64,000 nucleotides of DNA, taken from contig NZ_CP041349.1 of the NCBI RefSeq assembly GCF_009834365.1, positions 1-64,000 on the forward strand. Reading direction: 5' to 3'. Positions 34,770 to 42,681 of the stretch are shown in pieces. The notes below the pieces were generated by a model that saw nothing but the letters and a program-made list of their open reading frames with translations, did not search any database and was not told the origin of the DNA. Origin of the DNA: Komagataeibacter xylinus. Its GTDB lineage: Bacteria; Pseudomonadota; Alphaproteobacteria; Acetobacterales; Acetobacteraceae. The position numbers and the translations under genes were made by a program. Position 1 is the stretch's first letter. The number at the start of each line of letters is the position of its first letter.

Positions 34770-35375
34770 TTAGCGGGAAGCGGCCGCATGTTCCAGATAG
34801 AGCCGCAGCATCGTAACGGCTTCCTTATCCTGGGCCGGGCGGGGGACCGAGTGATCCTGTGGCAGGGCAAAGATCGCCTTGACCAGATGCAGCAGCATCA
34901 CGGCCCGTTCGTCATGTGGACCCGGAGGACCACCCAGCCGTGACAATAACTGGCTCATGCGCCCGATCAGCGCTTTGCGGAGCGTTCCTGTCCCATCTGG
35001 CAGGGTAATCCCGCTGTCGAGCAGGGAAAGGACGACTGAGCGTTCCGTTCGCAGACGCTGGATGATGTCCAGCAGTCCTTCTGCTGCATCACGTGGCGAC
35101 AGCGGCGGATCGTGATCGACCAACTCATCCAGGGCATGCAGGAGCCGCGCGCCGTAGTGTTCGAGCACTGCGGCGGCCAGCACGTCCTTGGTCGGGAAAA
35201 AACGGTAGAGCGAACCGATTGCCGTGCTGGCGCGGGCAGCGATCTCGGTCATTGTCGCCGCCTCGTAAGATTTCTCGCCAAAGACCGTTGTCGCGGCCGT
35301 AAGGATCGCTTCAACGCGGTCGCGTCCGCGCTGCCGCTTGGGCGCGAGTGGTGATGAACGGGGCGGGCTTGACAT
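34770..35375 (-). CDS. TetR-family regulator
   Basis: The 201-residue protein starts MSSPPRSSPLAPKRQRGRDR. Its N-terminal TetR helix-turn-helix reads ILTAATTVFGEKSYEAATMT, EIAARASTAIGSLYRFFPTK. The C-terminal ligand domain is helical and not assigned. It is divergent from the isochorismatase/transporter pair. A 9-bp inverted repeat in the intergenic region (35402-35425) is the likely operator, so it probably represses itself and that pair until an effector binds. Confidence 0.85.
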   Translation of the reverse strand: MSSPPRSSPLAPKRQRGRDRVEAILTAATTVFGEKSYEAATMTEIAARASTAIGSLYRFFPTKDVLAAAVLEHYGARLLHALDELVDHDPPLSPRDAAEGLLDIIQRLRTERSVVLSLLDSGITLPDGTGTLRKALIGRMSQLLSRLGGPPGPHDERAVMLLHLVKAIFALPQDHSVPRPAQDKEAVTMLRLYLEHAAASR

Positions 35376-35401
35376 AATGCGAGGGTACCCTCAACTTTCT
35401 T

Positions 35402-35425
35402 TTATGCGAGACAGTCCTCGCATAA
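35402..35425. promoter_or_regulatory. Candidate TetR operator
   Basis: TTATGCGAG (35402-35410) and CTCGCATAA (35417-35425) are perfect inverted 9-bp arms around a 6-base spacer. A related half site (TAATGCGAGGG near 35376) overlaps the TetR start codon. The position between divergent genes fits shared repression. Confidence 0.6.
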
Positions 35426-35491
35426 CCGATTTTCCAATGCCGGTCGATGTTTGACCCGACCATGTATCCAGATCCCGGAAGGCGCCGATCC

Positions 35492-36060
35492 GTGAACAGA
35501 TTTGACCCGCGAACCACAGCCCTTGTCCTCATTGACCTGCAGAATGGCATACTTGCCCTGCCAACCGCCCCGCGGCCATCGTCGCAGGTGCTGGAGAGCG
35601 GTAAATCGCTTGCTGCCCGCTTCCGGGATGAAGGTGCTACGGTCGTACTGGTTCGGGTTGCGTTTGCGCCCGACTTTGCCGACGCGCCGCCCGGTCCCGC
35701 CGACCAGCCCTTAAGCCCGCCGGAAGGCGGCCTGCCAGCGGATTGGGCGCACCTGGCGGATGGGCTGGTAGCACCCGGCGATATCGTCATCACCAAACAT
35801 CAGTGGGGGCATTTACAGGCACGGAACTGGACCTTCAGCTTCGCAGGCGGGGCATCCGGACGGTCGTGCTGGGCGGTATTGCTACGAATTTCGGGGTTGA
35901 ATCCACCGCACGGCATGGCTGGGAACTTGGCTATCACATCGTCATTGCCGAGGATCTCTGCACCAGCCTGTCAGCAGACCTTCATGATGTTTCCATCCGC
36001 TCGATCCTCCCGCGGATTGCACGCGTGCTGCCTTCCGATACAATCGTGTTTGGCGGTTAA
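35492..36060 (+). pseudogene. Isochorismatase-family cysteine hydrolase, frameshifted
   Basis: GTG 35492 has GGAAGG at a good distance; an ATG at 35447 is an alternative. The first frame shows TALVLIDLQNGILALP (catalytic Asp) and [17 protein letters not shown] (Lys). After the G run at 35805-35809 the frame breaks. One extra G restores [20 protein letters not shown] and [20 protein letters not shown] with a normal end at 36060; the usual catalytic Cys position there reads Asn-Phe (TNFGVES). Members hydrolyse small amides or isochorismate. The next gene follows 3 bases later. Confidence 0.78.
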
Positions 36061-36063
36061 GCG

Positions 36064-37119
36064 GTGAGGGTAGGGCCATCAGCGTGGCTGCTGACCGGGC
36101 GATGGGGCGTACTGGCGCTGCTTTCGCTGGTTTTTGGTATGCTTCTGACCGTCTTACGCCTGCCGGCCGCGCCGCTGCTGGGACCACTGGGGGCGGCGGT
36201 CGTACTGGCCACACGGGGTAGCGCGGTCCGTATTCCCCGCTGGGTCTTTCTCGGCGCTCAGGGCGTAGTTGGGGTCATGATCGCCAGCTATCTTTCAGCC
36301 TCGATCTTTCACGAAATGGCAGCCAGTTGGCCGGTCTTTGTTGCCGGTACGTTTTCTACCCTGTCTGCGGCAGCCCTTCTCGGCTGGCTGCTGACACGCT
36401 CGCGCCTGTTACCCGGCAATACCGCGATCTGGGGTTCGTCACCCGGTGCGGCCACGGTCATGACCCTGATGGCGGAATCATACGGGGCGGATATGCGGCT
36501 CGTCGCCTTCATGCAATATCTGCGCGTGGCGTGCTGCGCTGTCATTGCGGCTGTTATTGCGCGCGTGGCCGGAACGCCGTCCGCCCCGCTGGTCGTGGCA
36601 CAGACCCTCTCATGGCAGGGTGCTTTACTTGCGCTTGTGATCGCGCTGGCAGGCAGCGCCTTGGGCACCCGTCTGCGCGTGCCGGCCGGGGGACTGCTTG
36701 TGCCCATGGGGATCGGGATGGCCGCAAGGCTTGGCGCCCATCTGCCGATCGAACAGCCGCATCTTCTGCTGGTCGCGGCCTATGCTCTGGTCGGGTGGGG
36801 CATCGGCATGCGGTTTACGCCAGATGTGCTGGCTTATGCCGGACGTGTCTTTCCACGTGTGCTGGGTTCCATCCTCGCGCTGATTGCGGTGTGTGGCGGC
36901 TTTGCATTGGTGCTGGCCCGGCTGGCGCATGTGGATCTGCTGACGGCTTATCTTGCAACCAGCCCTGGTGGAGCTGATTCCGTCTCCATTATCGCTTCGA
37001 CCACAAAAGTGGACATGCCTTTCGTCATTGCCATGCAGGTCGCCCGGTTTTTCTGCGTTCTGGTCACCGGGCCAGCTCTGGCACGTTTTCTATCTCGTAG
37101 GTCGTCGGCAAAGGGGTAA
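36064..37119 (+). CDS. AbrB-family membrane transporter (ammonia monooxygenase-like name)
   Basis: A 351-residue membrane protein starting at GTG 36064, with about ten hydrophobic helices. It is internally duplicated: the first half carries IWGSSPGAATVMTLMAESYG with MQYLRV, the second LATSPGGADSVSIIASTTKV with MQVARF. This is the signature of the AbrB/COG3180 family, whose substrates are unknown and whose members are often misnamed ammonia monooxygenase. It is co-transcribed with the isochorismatase under the divergent TetR, which suggests uptake or export of that enzyme's substrate or product. Confidence 0.82.
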   Translation: MRVGPSAWLLTGRWGVLALLSLVFGMLLTVLRLPAAPLLGPLGAAVVLATRGSAVRIPRWVFLGAQGVVGVMIASYLSASIFHEMAASWPVFVAGTFSTLSAAALLGWLLTRSRLLPGNTAIWGSSPGAATVMTLMAESYGADMRLVAFMQYLRVACCAVIAAVIARVAGTPSAPLVVAQTLSWQGALLALVIALAGSALGTRLRVPAGGLLVPMGIGMAARLGAHLPIEQPHLLLVAAYALVGWGIGMRFTPDVLAYAGRVFPRVLGSILALIAVCGGFALVLARLAHVDLLTAYLATSPGGADSVSIIASTTKVDMPFVIAMQVARFFCVLVTGPALARFLSRRSSAKG

Positions 37120-37594
37120 CAGGTCGTATCGCGAGAGACACATGGGAAACAGGTGGCAGGGAAAGAGGGAGTTGCCGAAGGCCAGTGTGACAGATCCTTC
37201 CATCGCAAACTCGCTGGTGCTGAAACTTGACGACTGTTTCCGGTGGATGACGGGAGCAGCCATTTGTTCACCAAAGTATCCGCCTAAGCCGTCTGTCTGT
37301 TTACGGAACGTCCAGCAGACAGACGGTTTCCGCCTCTTTGCAGACATTAGGTGCTTTGTTTGCCTGACTGCAAAGCCGACATGAAGCCAATCCTGATCCA
37401 GCGGCACACCCGTTGGCTGGTCAAATCACACGCTTTCTGCTACTAACACCGATAAATTAGAAGTAGATTATTTACACGAATACACCCACGCACATCCGAT
37501 AATTGCTCGATATCGATGCCCCGTGTCGGGTAACGACTGTGATGCGATCCTGTTTGCTTTTATCGAGGTTCTTTGCAACCGAAAGTGAGGTCAG
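37120..37594. other. Gap with an 11-bp perfect inverted repeat
   Basis: No gene is supported in this 475-base stretch. CCGTCTGTCTG (37289-37299) and CAGACAGACGG (37316-37326) are perfect inverted arms with a 16-base loop. There is no T-run, so a transposon-end or junction remnant is as likely as a terminator. It separates the metabolic genes from the defence island. Confidence 0.45.
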
Positions 37595-38989
37595 ATGCTC
37601 AAAAGCTTCCGTAAGAATGCGCAAAACAGATCGTCACATACTGTAGCTCTTTCTGAAGAAGCTCTTTCTGAAGACGATGACCTGACACTTCGCCTGGGCC
37701 TTGGGCGCTTCGCCAAGCCAGAGCACCTTGAAGCTGCGCGCGCGACGGTTATTGGCTTGGCGGATCGAGAGCGCTGGTTGCAGTGCGATTGTTCAAAAGA
37801 ACAGCAGCCAATCATGGTACCGGTCAGAGGAGAACGAGCAACGTTCCGTCTGAAGGAAGGCAGCGCCGACCATGACGTCGAATGCGATTTCGCCCGCCCT
37901 CCAGGTTATCAGCGTAGCATCAATCGCTCGCTCAGCCGAGTAGAGGGGAACATCAATTTAGGTTCCCGGCGCGCCCGGCCGCCTTCCCGCCCGCGCGGTA
38001 TCAGGCAACGGCACTCGCATTCTGCTGAGAAGCGCTCCACGCTCGCGCGCCTGTTGATGACGCTGATAGACCGGGCGGCACTCAATCGCCTTGAACTTCC
38101 TAGGCGGGTGCGTGACCAGGAATCGCAGAAATTCGTCTGGAGGAGAAGCCTGTCCTTGAGCGACCAGCTCGCGGCCATCCGGTCCGCGGCGAACGGAATC
38201 GAGGTGTCTCCAGGAATTCAAGCTTCCCGTTTTCTTAAAACGGACACCGCCTATTTTAACGATCTGAAAGATAGCCTGCTTCAAAGCCGGGACGAGTTTG
38301 GAGACTATATCCCATTTGGATTGATGCTCTTCATCGCCAGCCATACTGATGGCAACGAGATATTTCCGGTTGGGGACGGACGTTGCCCAATTCCGTGTGG
38401 AAACGCCAGTGTCAGGGTTTTTGGCGAGGAACCAAGGACTGTTGAGCAGACGGCGCGTTCGCCCTACATCGCTTTGTGCCTAATCAGCGAAAACGCATCC
38501 GGAGACGGCATGGAGGTAATCCGCGCTTACCTGCATCCGTGCCTACATAAAGGCAGTTTATTTCCTGTCGACAGCAACGCTGAGCGTTCTACGTTCAAGG
38601 TCATCGACAAGGCTTGCGAATGGGTAGCGGGCAAACAACAAGGCCTGAGCTTTGATCTCGAGAAACCCTTGTTTTCGCTCGCGCCTGTTGAAGACGACAA
38701 CGATAACGCGGAGACCTGCACCTTCTGTTGTATCCCCGACTTTATCCTGCACTGTACCCGAGATCAGCAACAGGAGAATCCCCTGGAAATTATTATCGAA
38801 ACCATGGGCTTCGAAAACGACCAAAATTATTCAGCACGAAAAGAGCGCACGCACCCCGAGATGAAGATGCGTACTGGAATCCAGCACCTGCTGCTGCATC
38901 GGCCGCTGGGCCAAAACCTAGAACAAGAAAACTCTAGCCTTCTGAGAAGAATTGGCAGAATTGCGCTCAAATGGGGTGAAGATGGCTGA
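37595..38989 (+). CDS. DUF1173-like hypothetical protein
   Basis: A 464-residue protein. Near the N-terminus it has a zinc-type pattern, WLQCDCSKEQQPIMVPVRG followed by HDVECDF (Cys-x-Cys and His/Cys), resembling DUF1173 proteins of plasmids and genomic islands. The C-terminal part, CIPDFILHC then EIIIETMGFENDQNYSARKE, looks like a PD-(D/E)xK-type nuclease core (Asp, Glu, Lys). I therefore suspect a nuclease-related mobile-element or defence protein. The family assignment is from memory and moderate. Confidence 0.6.
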   Translation: MLKSFRKNAQNRSSHTVALSEEALSEDDDLTLRLGLGRFAKPEHLEAARATVIGLADRERWLQCDCSKEQQPIMVPVRGERATFRLKEGSADHDVECDFARPPGYQRSINRSLSRVEGNINLGSRRARPPSRPRGIRQRHSHSAEKRSTLARLLMTLIDRAALNRLELPRRVRDQESQKFVWRRSLSLSDQLAAIRSAANGIEVSPGIQASRFLKTDTAYFNDLKDSLLQSRDEFGDYIPFGLMLFIASHTDGNEIFPVGDGRCPIPCGNASVRVFGEEPRTVEQTARSPYIALCLISENASGDGMEVIRAYLHPCLHKGSLFPVDSNAERSTFKVIDKACEWVAGKQQGLSFDLEKPLFSLAPVEDDNDNAETCTFCCIPDFILHCTRDQQQENPLEIIIETMGFENDQNYSARKERTHPEMKMRTGIQHLLLHRPLGQNLEQENSSLLRRIGRIALKWGEDG

Positions 38990-39241
38990 AGACCATGCGA
39001 GCGGATCACCAAGAACCCACGTCCAACCAAAACAGCAGTGGTTTCAGGCGGCAGTACCAACTTTGCAACAGAGCCTCAAGCGCCCGACAAGCAAATGTCA
39101 GCTTTCTGGTATTCCAAGTTAACCGCTGACTTTCCGCTTACGCCTCATATCAGTCACAGAAGCGTCTGAATGCCTTTCGGAATAGAAGACGTAAAAATTG
39201 GCAACGCTGCTTTGGAGGAACGCAAAAAGAGAGAATTCAAC

Positions 39242-40354
39242 TTATGCGTCAGTCTTACATAAAAAGTTTTCAGAAAAATAATTATTTATACTATTGGATT
39301 TTAATTTTTTATCGAGATCACACGCAATGCCCACAATACGATCCATATCTGGAGTTTTCTCGATCCTATCAAGTCTCTTAACAGAGTTTTCTTGAATGAT
39401 AGAAGTAGTTTTCTCCCAGTAATTCGTTCCTTTAATATCTTGATGAGTTTCCATTAGTCTTGCCAATGCTCCTCCCGATTTTGATTTAATAATTCCAGGA
39501 CAAGATCGACAAAAATTAAATAATTTTTCGTCGCTGGTGGCAATCCAGACATCCATAGTTATTTCCGTGAAATTTGATACCTCACTCGTAGAGTCAACGA
39601 TATCCGCAGCATTTAGTATGCGAAGATCCATGGCCCCATTTAAAGCCATTTTCATTATTTTTTTTGGACCGTTAAGTTCTTTGTTTTTCTTGATTTTGGA
39701 AAAGTTTTTTCTAGTATCGACAATTCTACAACGTAAATTTTCTGTTATTCCTTTTTCGGGCGCGAATACATATCTTGCTATATTTAATTCCTTTAGACTA
39801 ACCAAGTCTAAGCAATCAGAGACAAATTTTAAATATGATTGAAATTTTTCTACTTCTGTTAGTTCTTTGAATTCGTCTATAATATGGATTGCAATTAAAG
39901 AAGCATAAGAACACGCCATAAGACTCTGGTATATGGGATCAATATCTTCGAAAAAATAATCTGAATTATTTTCTTCGGATATCTCTACCTTTGTAGCATT
40001 CGGATCATCAGAAAAACTCGGAAGATAATCTTTAACAAATAAGTTGAATGCGCTTTCGATTGACTTCTTTCTGTTTGCAGGAACCTCCTGATAGGCAGAT
40101 GCAGGAGCTAAGAAAACGTTTTTAGATTTTCTGTTTTTAATTATTTTTACAAAATCAATTACACCAGCTTCTTTGAGCTTTTTATGGCGAATTCCGCTTT
40201 GATAAGCATCCTCAATGTCAATCAATATATTCGTATCCAATATAATATTTGTAGCATAATTTTTTTTGTAATTCGAATAGATGATTTCTGGTGTTATCTC
40301 GACTAACCCACTATCAGTATAGCTTGACTTAAATGTATGTATGAGTTTTGACAT
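39242..40354 (-). CDS. PIN-like nuclease domain protein, AT-rich
   Basis: The gene's base composition is far more AT-rich than its surroundings, indicating a foreign source. The 370-residue product has an N-terminal PIN-like motif NIILDTNILIDIEDAY (first Asp and Asn) and later acidic positions in LNGAMDLRILNAADIVDS and MDVWIATSDEKLFNFC, in the order expected for a PIN RNase active site. It is longer than toxin PIN proteins and has no antitoxin neighbour. It sits beside a Gabija pair, so an antiphage role is possible but inferred. About 250 bases without a gene precede it on the left. Confidence 0.6.
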   Translation of the reverse strand: MSKLIHTFKSSYTDSGLVEITPEIIYSNYKKNYATNIILDTNILIDIEDAYQSGIRHKKLKEAGVIDFVKIIKNRKSKNVFLAPASAYQEVPANRKKSIESAFNLFVKDYLPSFSDDPNATKVEISEENNSDYFFEDIDPIYQSLMACSYASLIAIHIIDEFKELTEVEKFQSYLKFVSDCLDLVSLKELNIARYVFAPEKGITENLRCRIVDTRKNFSKIKKNKELNGPKKIMKMALNGAMDLRILNAADIVDSTSEVSNFTEITMDVWIATSDEKLFNFCRSCPGIIKSKSGGALARLMETHQDIKGTNYWEKTTSIIQENSVKRLDRIEKTPDMDRIVGIACDLDKKLKSNSINNYFSENFLCKTDA

Positions 40355-40658
40355 TTAACATTGGCTCCATCTATTTTGGAAAAGAATGATTGGGATATCA
40401 TTCGTCGTCAAGATAACGTCTGATTTTTGTCTAATCGGACTGATTGCGGACATTCCGCTTACCCCCCAAAGCTGCTTGTCTGCTAGGCAATCTTGAGCAG
40501 ACGGGTCGCAGTCGCCCTCACGGCAGACATTCAGTTGGTGATGGTGTTTCTCCGAAAGCCGACATCAGCTTCTCCTTGGGCGAGGGTTCACTGCGAGGAT
40601 CAATCGGCTTTCCTGCTTCCGACCTTTCGCAATAGGAAGAGGCAGAAGCTTGTGCGAG

Positions 40659-40690
40659 ACGGTTTCACAACTGCTCAGTTGTGAAACCGT
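40659..40690. repeat. Perfect 15-bp inverted repeat with 2-base loop
   Basis: ACGGTTTCACAACTG (40659-40673) and its exact complement (40676-40690) are separated by CT. It lies in the 40355-40896 gap, which otherwise holds no supported gene, between the PIN-like gene and gajB. No T-run follows. It could be an operator, a recombination site or a transposon remnant. Confidence 0.6.
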
Positions 40691-40896
40691 GGTACCTTCA
40701 AAAAGGGTGGAAACCGGGATGGCTGTACTTGGATAAGCAGTTGCTTCTCGCCGGGCCTAGAGTGGTCAACTCGCGACGACGCGTTGGCGGAAATCCTGCT
40801 CATTAATTCTGGCACGCCGCCCGGTCGGCTCCAACGACGGCCCTTGGGTCGCTATCGTTAGGGATTACTTTGAGCTGAAGCGCTTTTTACCGCCTG

Positions 40897-42681
40897 TTAT
40901 GCATCGCCCTTGCCGCGCCGAGACAGCTCGGCGACCCACGGCGAATAATTGCGCTCCTGAAAGACGATTGCGAGTTCCTTGCGTGGCCGGGTGACACCCA
41001 CATAGAAGAGCCGCCGGGCTTCGCGAAGCGAGCCGGGCGATTTCTTGTCACGGTTGGACGGTATGTCGCCGGCGTTCATGCCGAATAGGATCACTGCGTC
41101 AAATTCGCGCCCCTTGGCGCTGTGTAACGTGCTCAAGCTGACGCGACCGCTGCCCTCGATCCGGCCTGCGAAGACGTTGAGCGGCATGTCCTTGTCTTGT
41201 GTGGGATTGGTTCGGGAAATCAGGTCTGCGAGTACTTCCCACTCCTGCTGGGGATTGCGCGCAACCTTGCGCCAAGGCGCGAGCAACTCGCACGAAAAGC
41301 GCTGGAGCCAGACATGTGCGCTATCGCTTGCGCCGATACCGCTGCGTAGGAAGGCTATGAGCTGGCGGGAGACGGTCTGCTCCTCAGCATCGCTCACGCG
41401 ACCGTCAAACACGAGCGCCAGCGCTTGGCCGAGCAGGCGTGCATAAGGTGGGTCGGCCTCGTGCCAGCCGCCGGTGACCCAAGAGGCGCAGCTTTCTACG
41501 AAGCGAGCGAGGCGTGAACTCCGCTTGATGAGCGCATTGCCGTCTGTGCGGACATAGGGGATGGCCTGCTCGTCGAGCGCGGCGGCGACCTTGTCGCCGA
41601 GCCAAGCTGCCCGGTAGAGGATCGCAACCTCCTCATGCGGGTAACGCTCGAGCAATTTGGGAAGAACGCTTGCAGCGATCGCGCCGGCTTGGGCATCGTG
41701 CCCGCCTTTCACTGTCCAGAAGGCGAGATCGCCTTCTGGAGCATCGTCGAGCCCGCGATAGTCGCGCTCTTCACCGAGCGCGCCGAGCGAAGCACGAATG
41801 ATCTTCGCGCCCGAACGATAGTTGAATCGCAGCCGTACCTCGCGGACATCCGGCCGCGCTAGCAGGCTCTGAAGTAGTTCGGGATTGGCGCCGGTGAAAC
41901 CGTAGATCGACTGGTCGGCATCGCCGACAGCGAACAGACGCATGCCGCCCTCGAAGCAGAGCAGTAGGACAAGCTCATGGAGTGCGTGGCCTAGATCCTG
42001 ATATTCGTCGACGAATAGAACGGGAAAGCGTGCGCGCAAGGCGTCGCGGATCCAGGCGTGCGACTGGATCATACGAAAGGCGATGAGCGGCATGTCGTCA
42101 AAGTCGATGAGCCCGCGGTTGCGCAGCTCCGTTTCGTAGGCCTCGATGAACTGGGCGAGCTCTGGATTTTGGCCGCGCCAGTCTGGCAACGCACGATCGA
42201 CGTTACGTCGCCTCTTCTCCTCGGCGAACTTCCACCGGTCGTGCGGGTTGAACTGGTCCTCGCCGAATACACTTCGATAGGCAATCTCGACCGCTGCGCG
42301 CCGCTCGACCGTATCCGCCACGCGAAACTCAGCCGGCAGCAGCCCAGGGATGCAGCGCGCATAGGGCGTGATCACCTGAGTAAGCGCGAAGCTATGGACG
42401 GTGCCGATGAAGCTGCGCTCGCTCGCATGAATGCCGAGCCGCGCAAGGCGGATCTCGAGCTCGATCGCACATTCGTTGTTGTAGGTGATACAAGCGACCC
42501 CGCGAGGATCGACAACGTCTTGGATAAGCGCGCGAGCCATCGCGGTGGTGAGAGTCTTGGTCTTGCCGCTGCCCGGCCCCGCCAGCACGATGCAGTGACC
42601 ACGCTCGCGCACAGCGACGCCTTGTTCGAGATTGCGGTCGAGTTCGGCCAAGGCCTCAGCGAGCGCCTTCCTGTTAGACAC
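40897..42681 (-). CDS. gajB: Gabija helicase GajB (UvrD-like)
   Basis: Start at GTG 42681, overlapping the gajA stop by 8 bases; the longer upstream frame is a shadow of gajA. The 594 residues carry SF1A helicase motifs: VLAGPGSGKTKTLTTAMA (Walker A), GTVHSFALTQVI (Ib region), PVLFVDEYQDLGHALHELV (Walker B), AVGDADQSIYGFTGANPELL, RLRFNYRSG, STLHSAKGREFDAVILFG and RRLFYVGVTRPRKELAI. In Gabija, GajB responds to DNA ends or ssDNA and works with the GajA nuclease against phage. Length and pairing fit the family. Confidence 0.88.
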   Translation of the reverse strand: MSNRKALAEALAELDRNLEQGVAVRERGHCIVLAGPGSGKTKTLTTAMARALIQDVVDPRGVACITYNNECAIELEIRLARLGIHASERSFIGTVHSFALTQVITPYARCIPGLLPAEFRVADTVERRAAVEIAYRSVFGEDQFNPHDRWKFAEEKRRRNVDRALPDWRGQNPELAQFIEAYETELRNRGLIDFDDMPLIAFRMIQSHAWIRDALRARFPVLFVDEYQDLGHALHELVLLLCFEGGMRLFAVGDADQSIYGFTGANPELLQSLLARPDVREVRLRFNYRSGAKIIRASLGALGEERDYRGLDDAPEGDLAFWTVKGGHDAQAGAIAASVLPKLLERYPHEEVAILYRAAWLGDKVAAALDEQAIPYVRTDGNALIKRSSRLARFVESCASWVTGGWHEADPPYARLLGQALALVFDGRVSDAEEQTVSRQLIAFLRSGIGASDSAHVWLQRFSCELLAPWRKVARNPQQEWEVLADLISRTNPTQDKDMPLNVFAGRIEGSGRVSLSTLHSAKGREFDAVILFGMNAGDIPSNRDKKSPGSLREARRLFYVGVTRPRKELAIVFQERNYSPWVAELSRRGKGDA

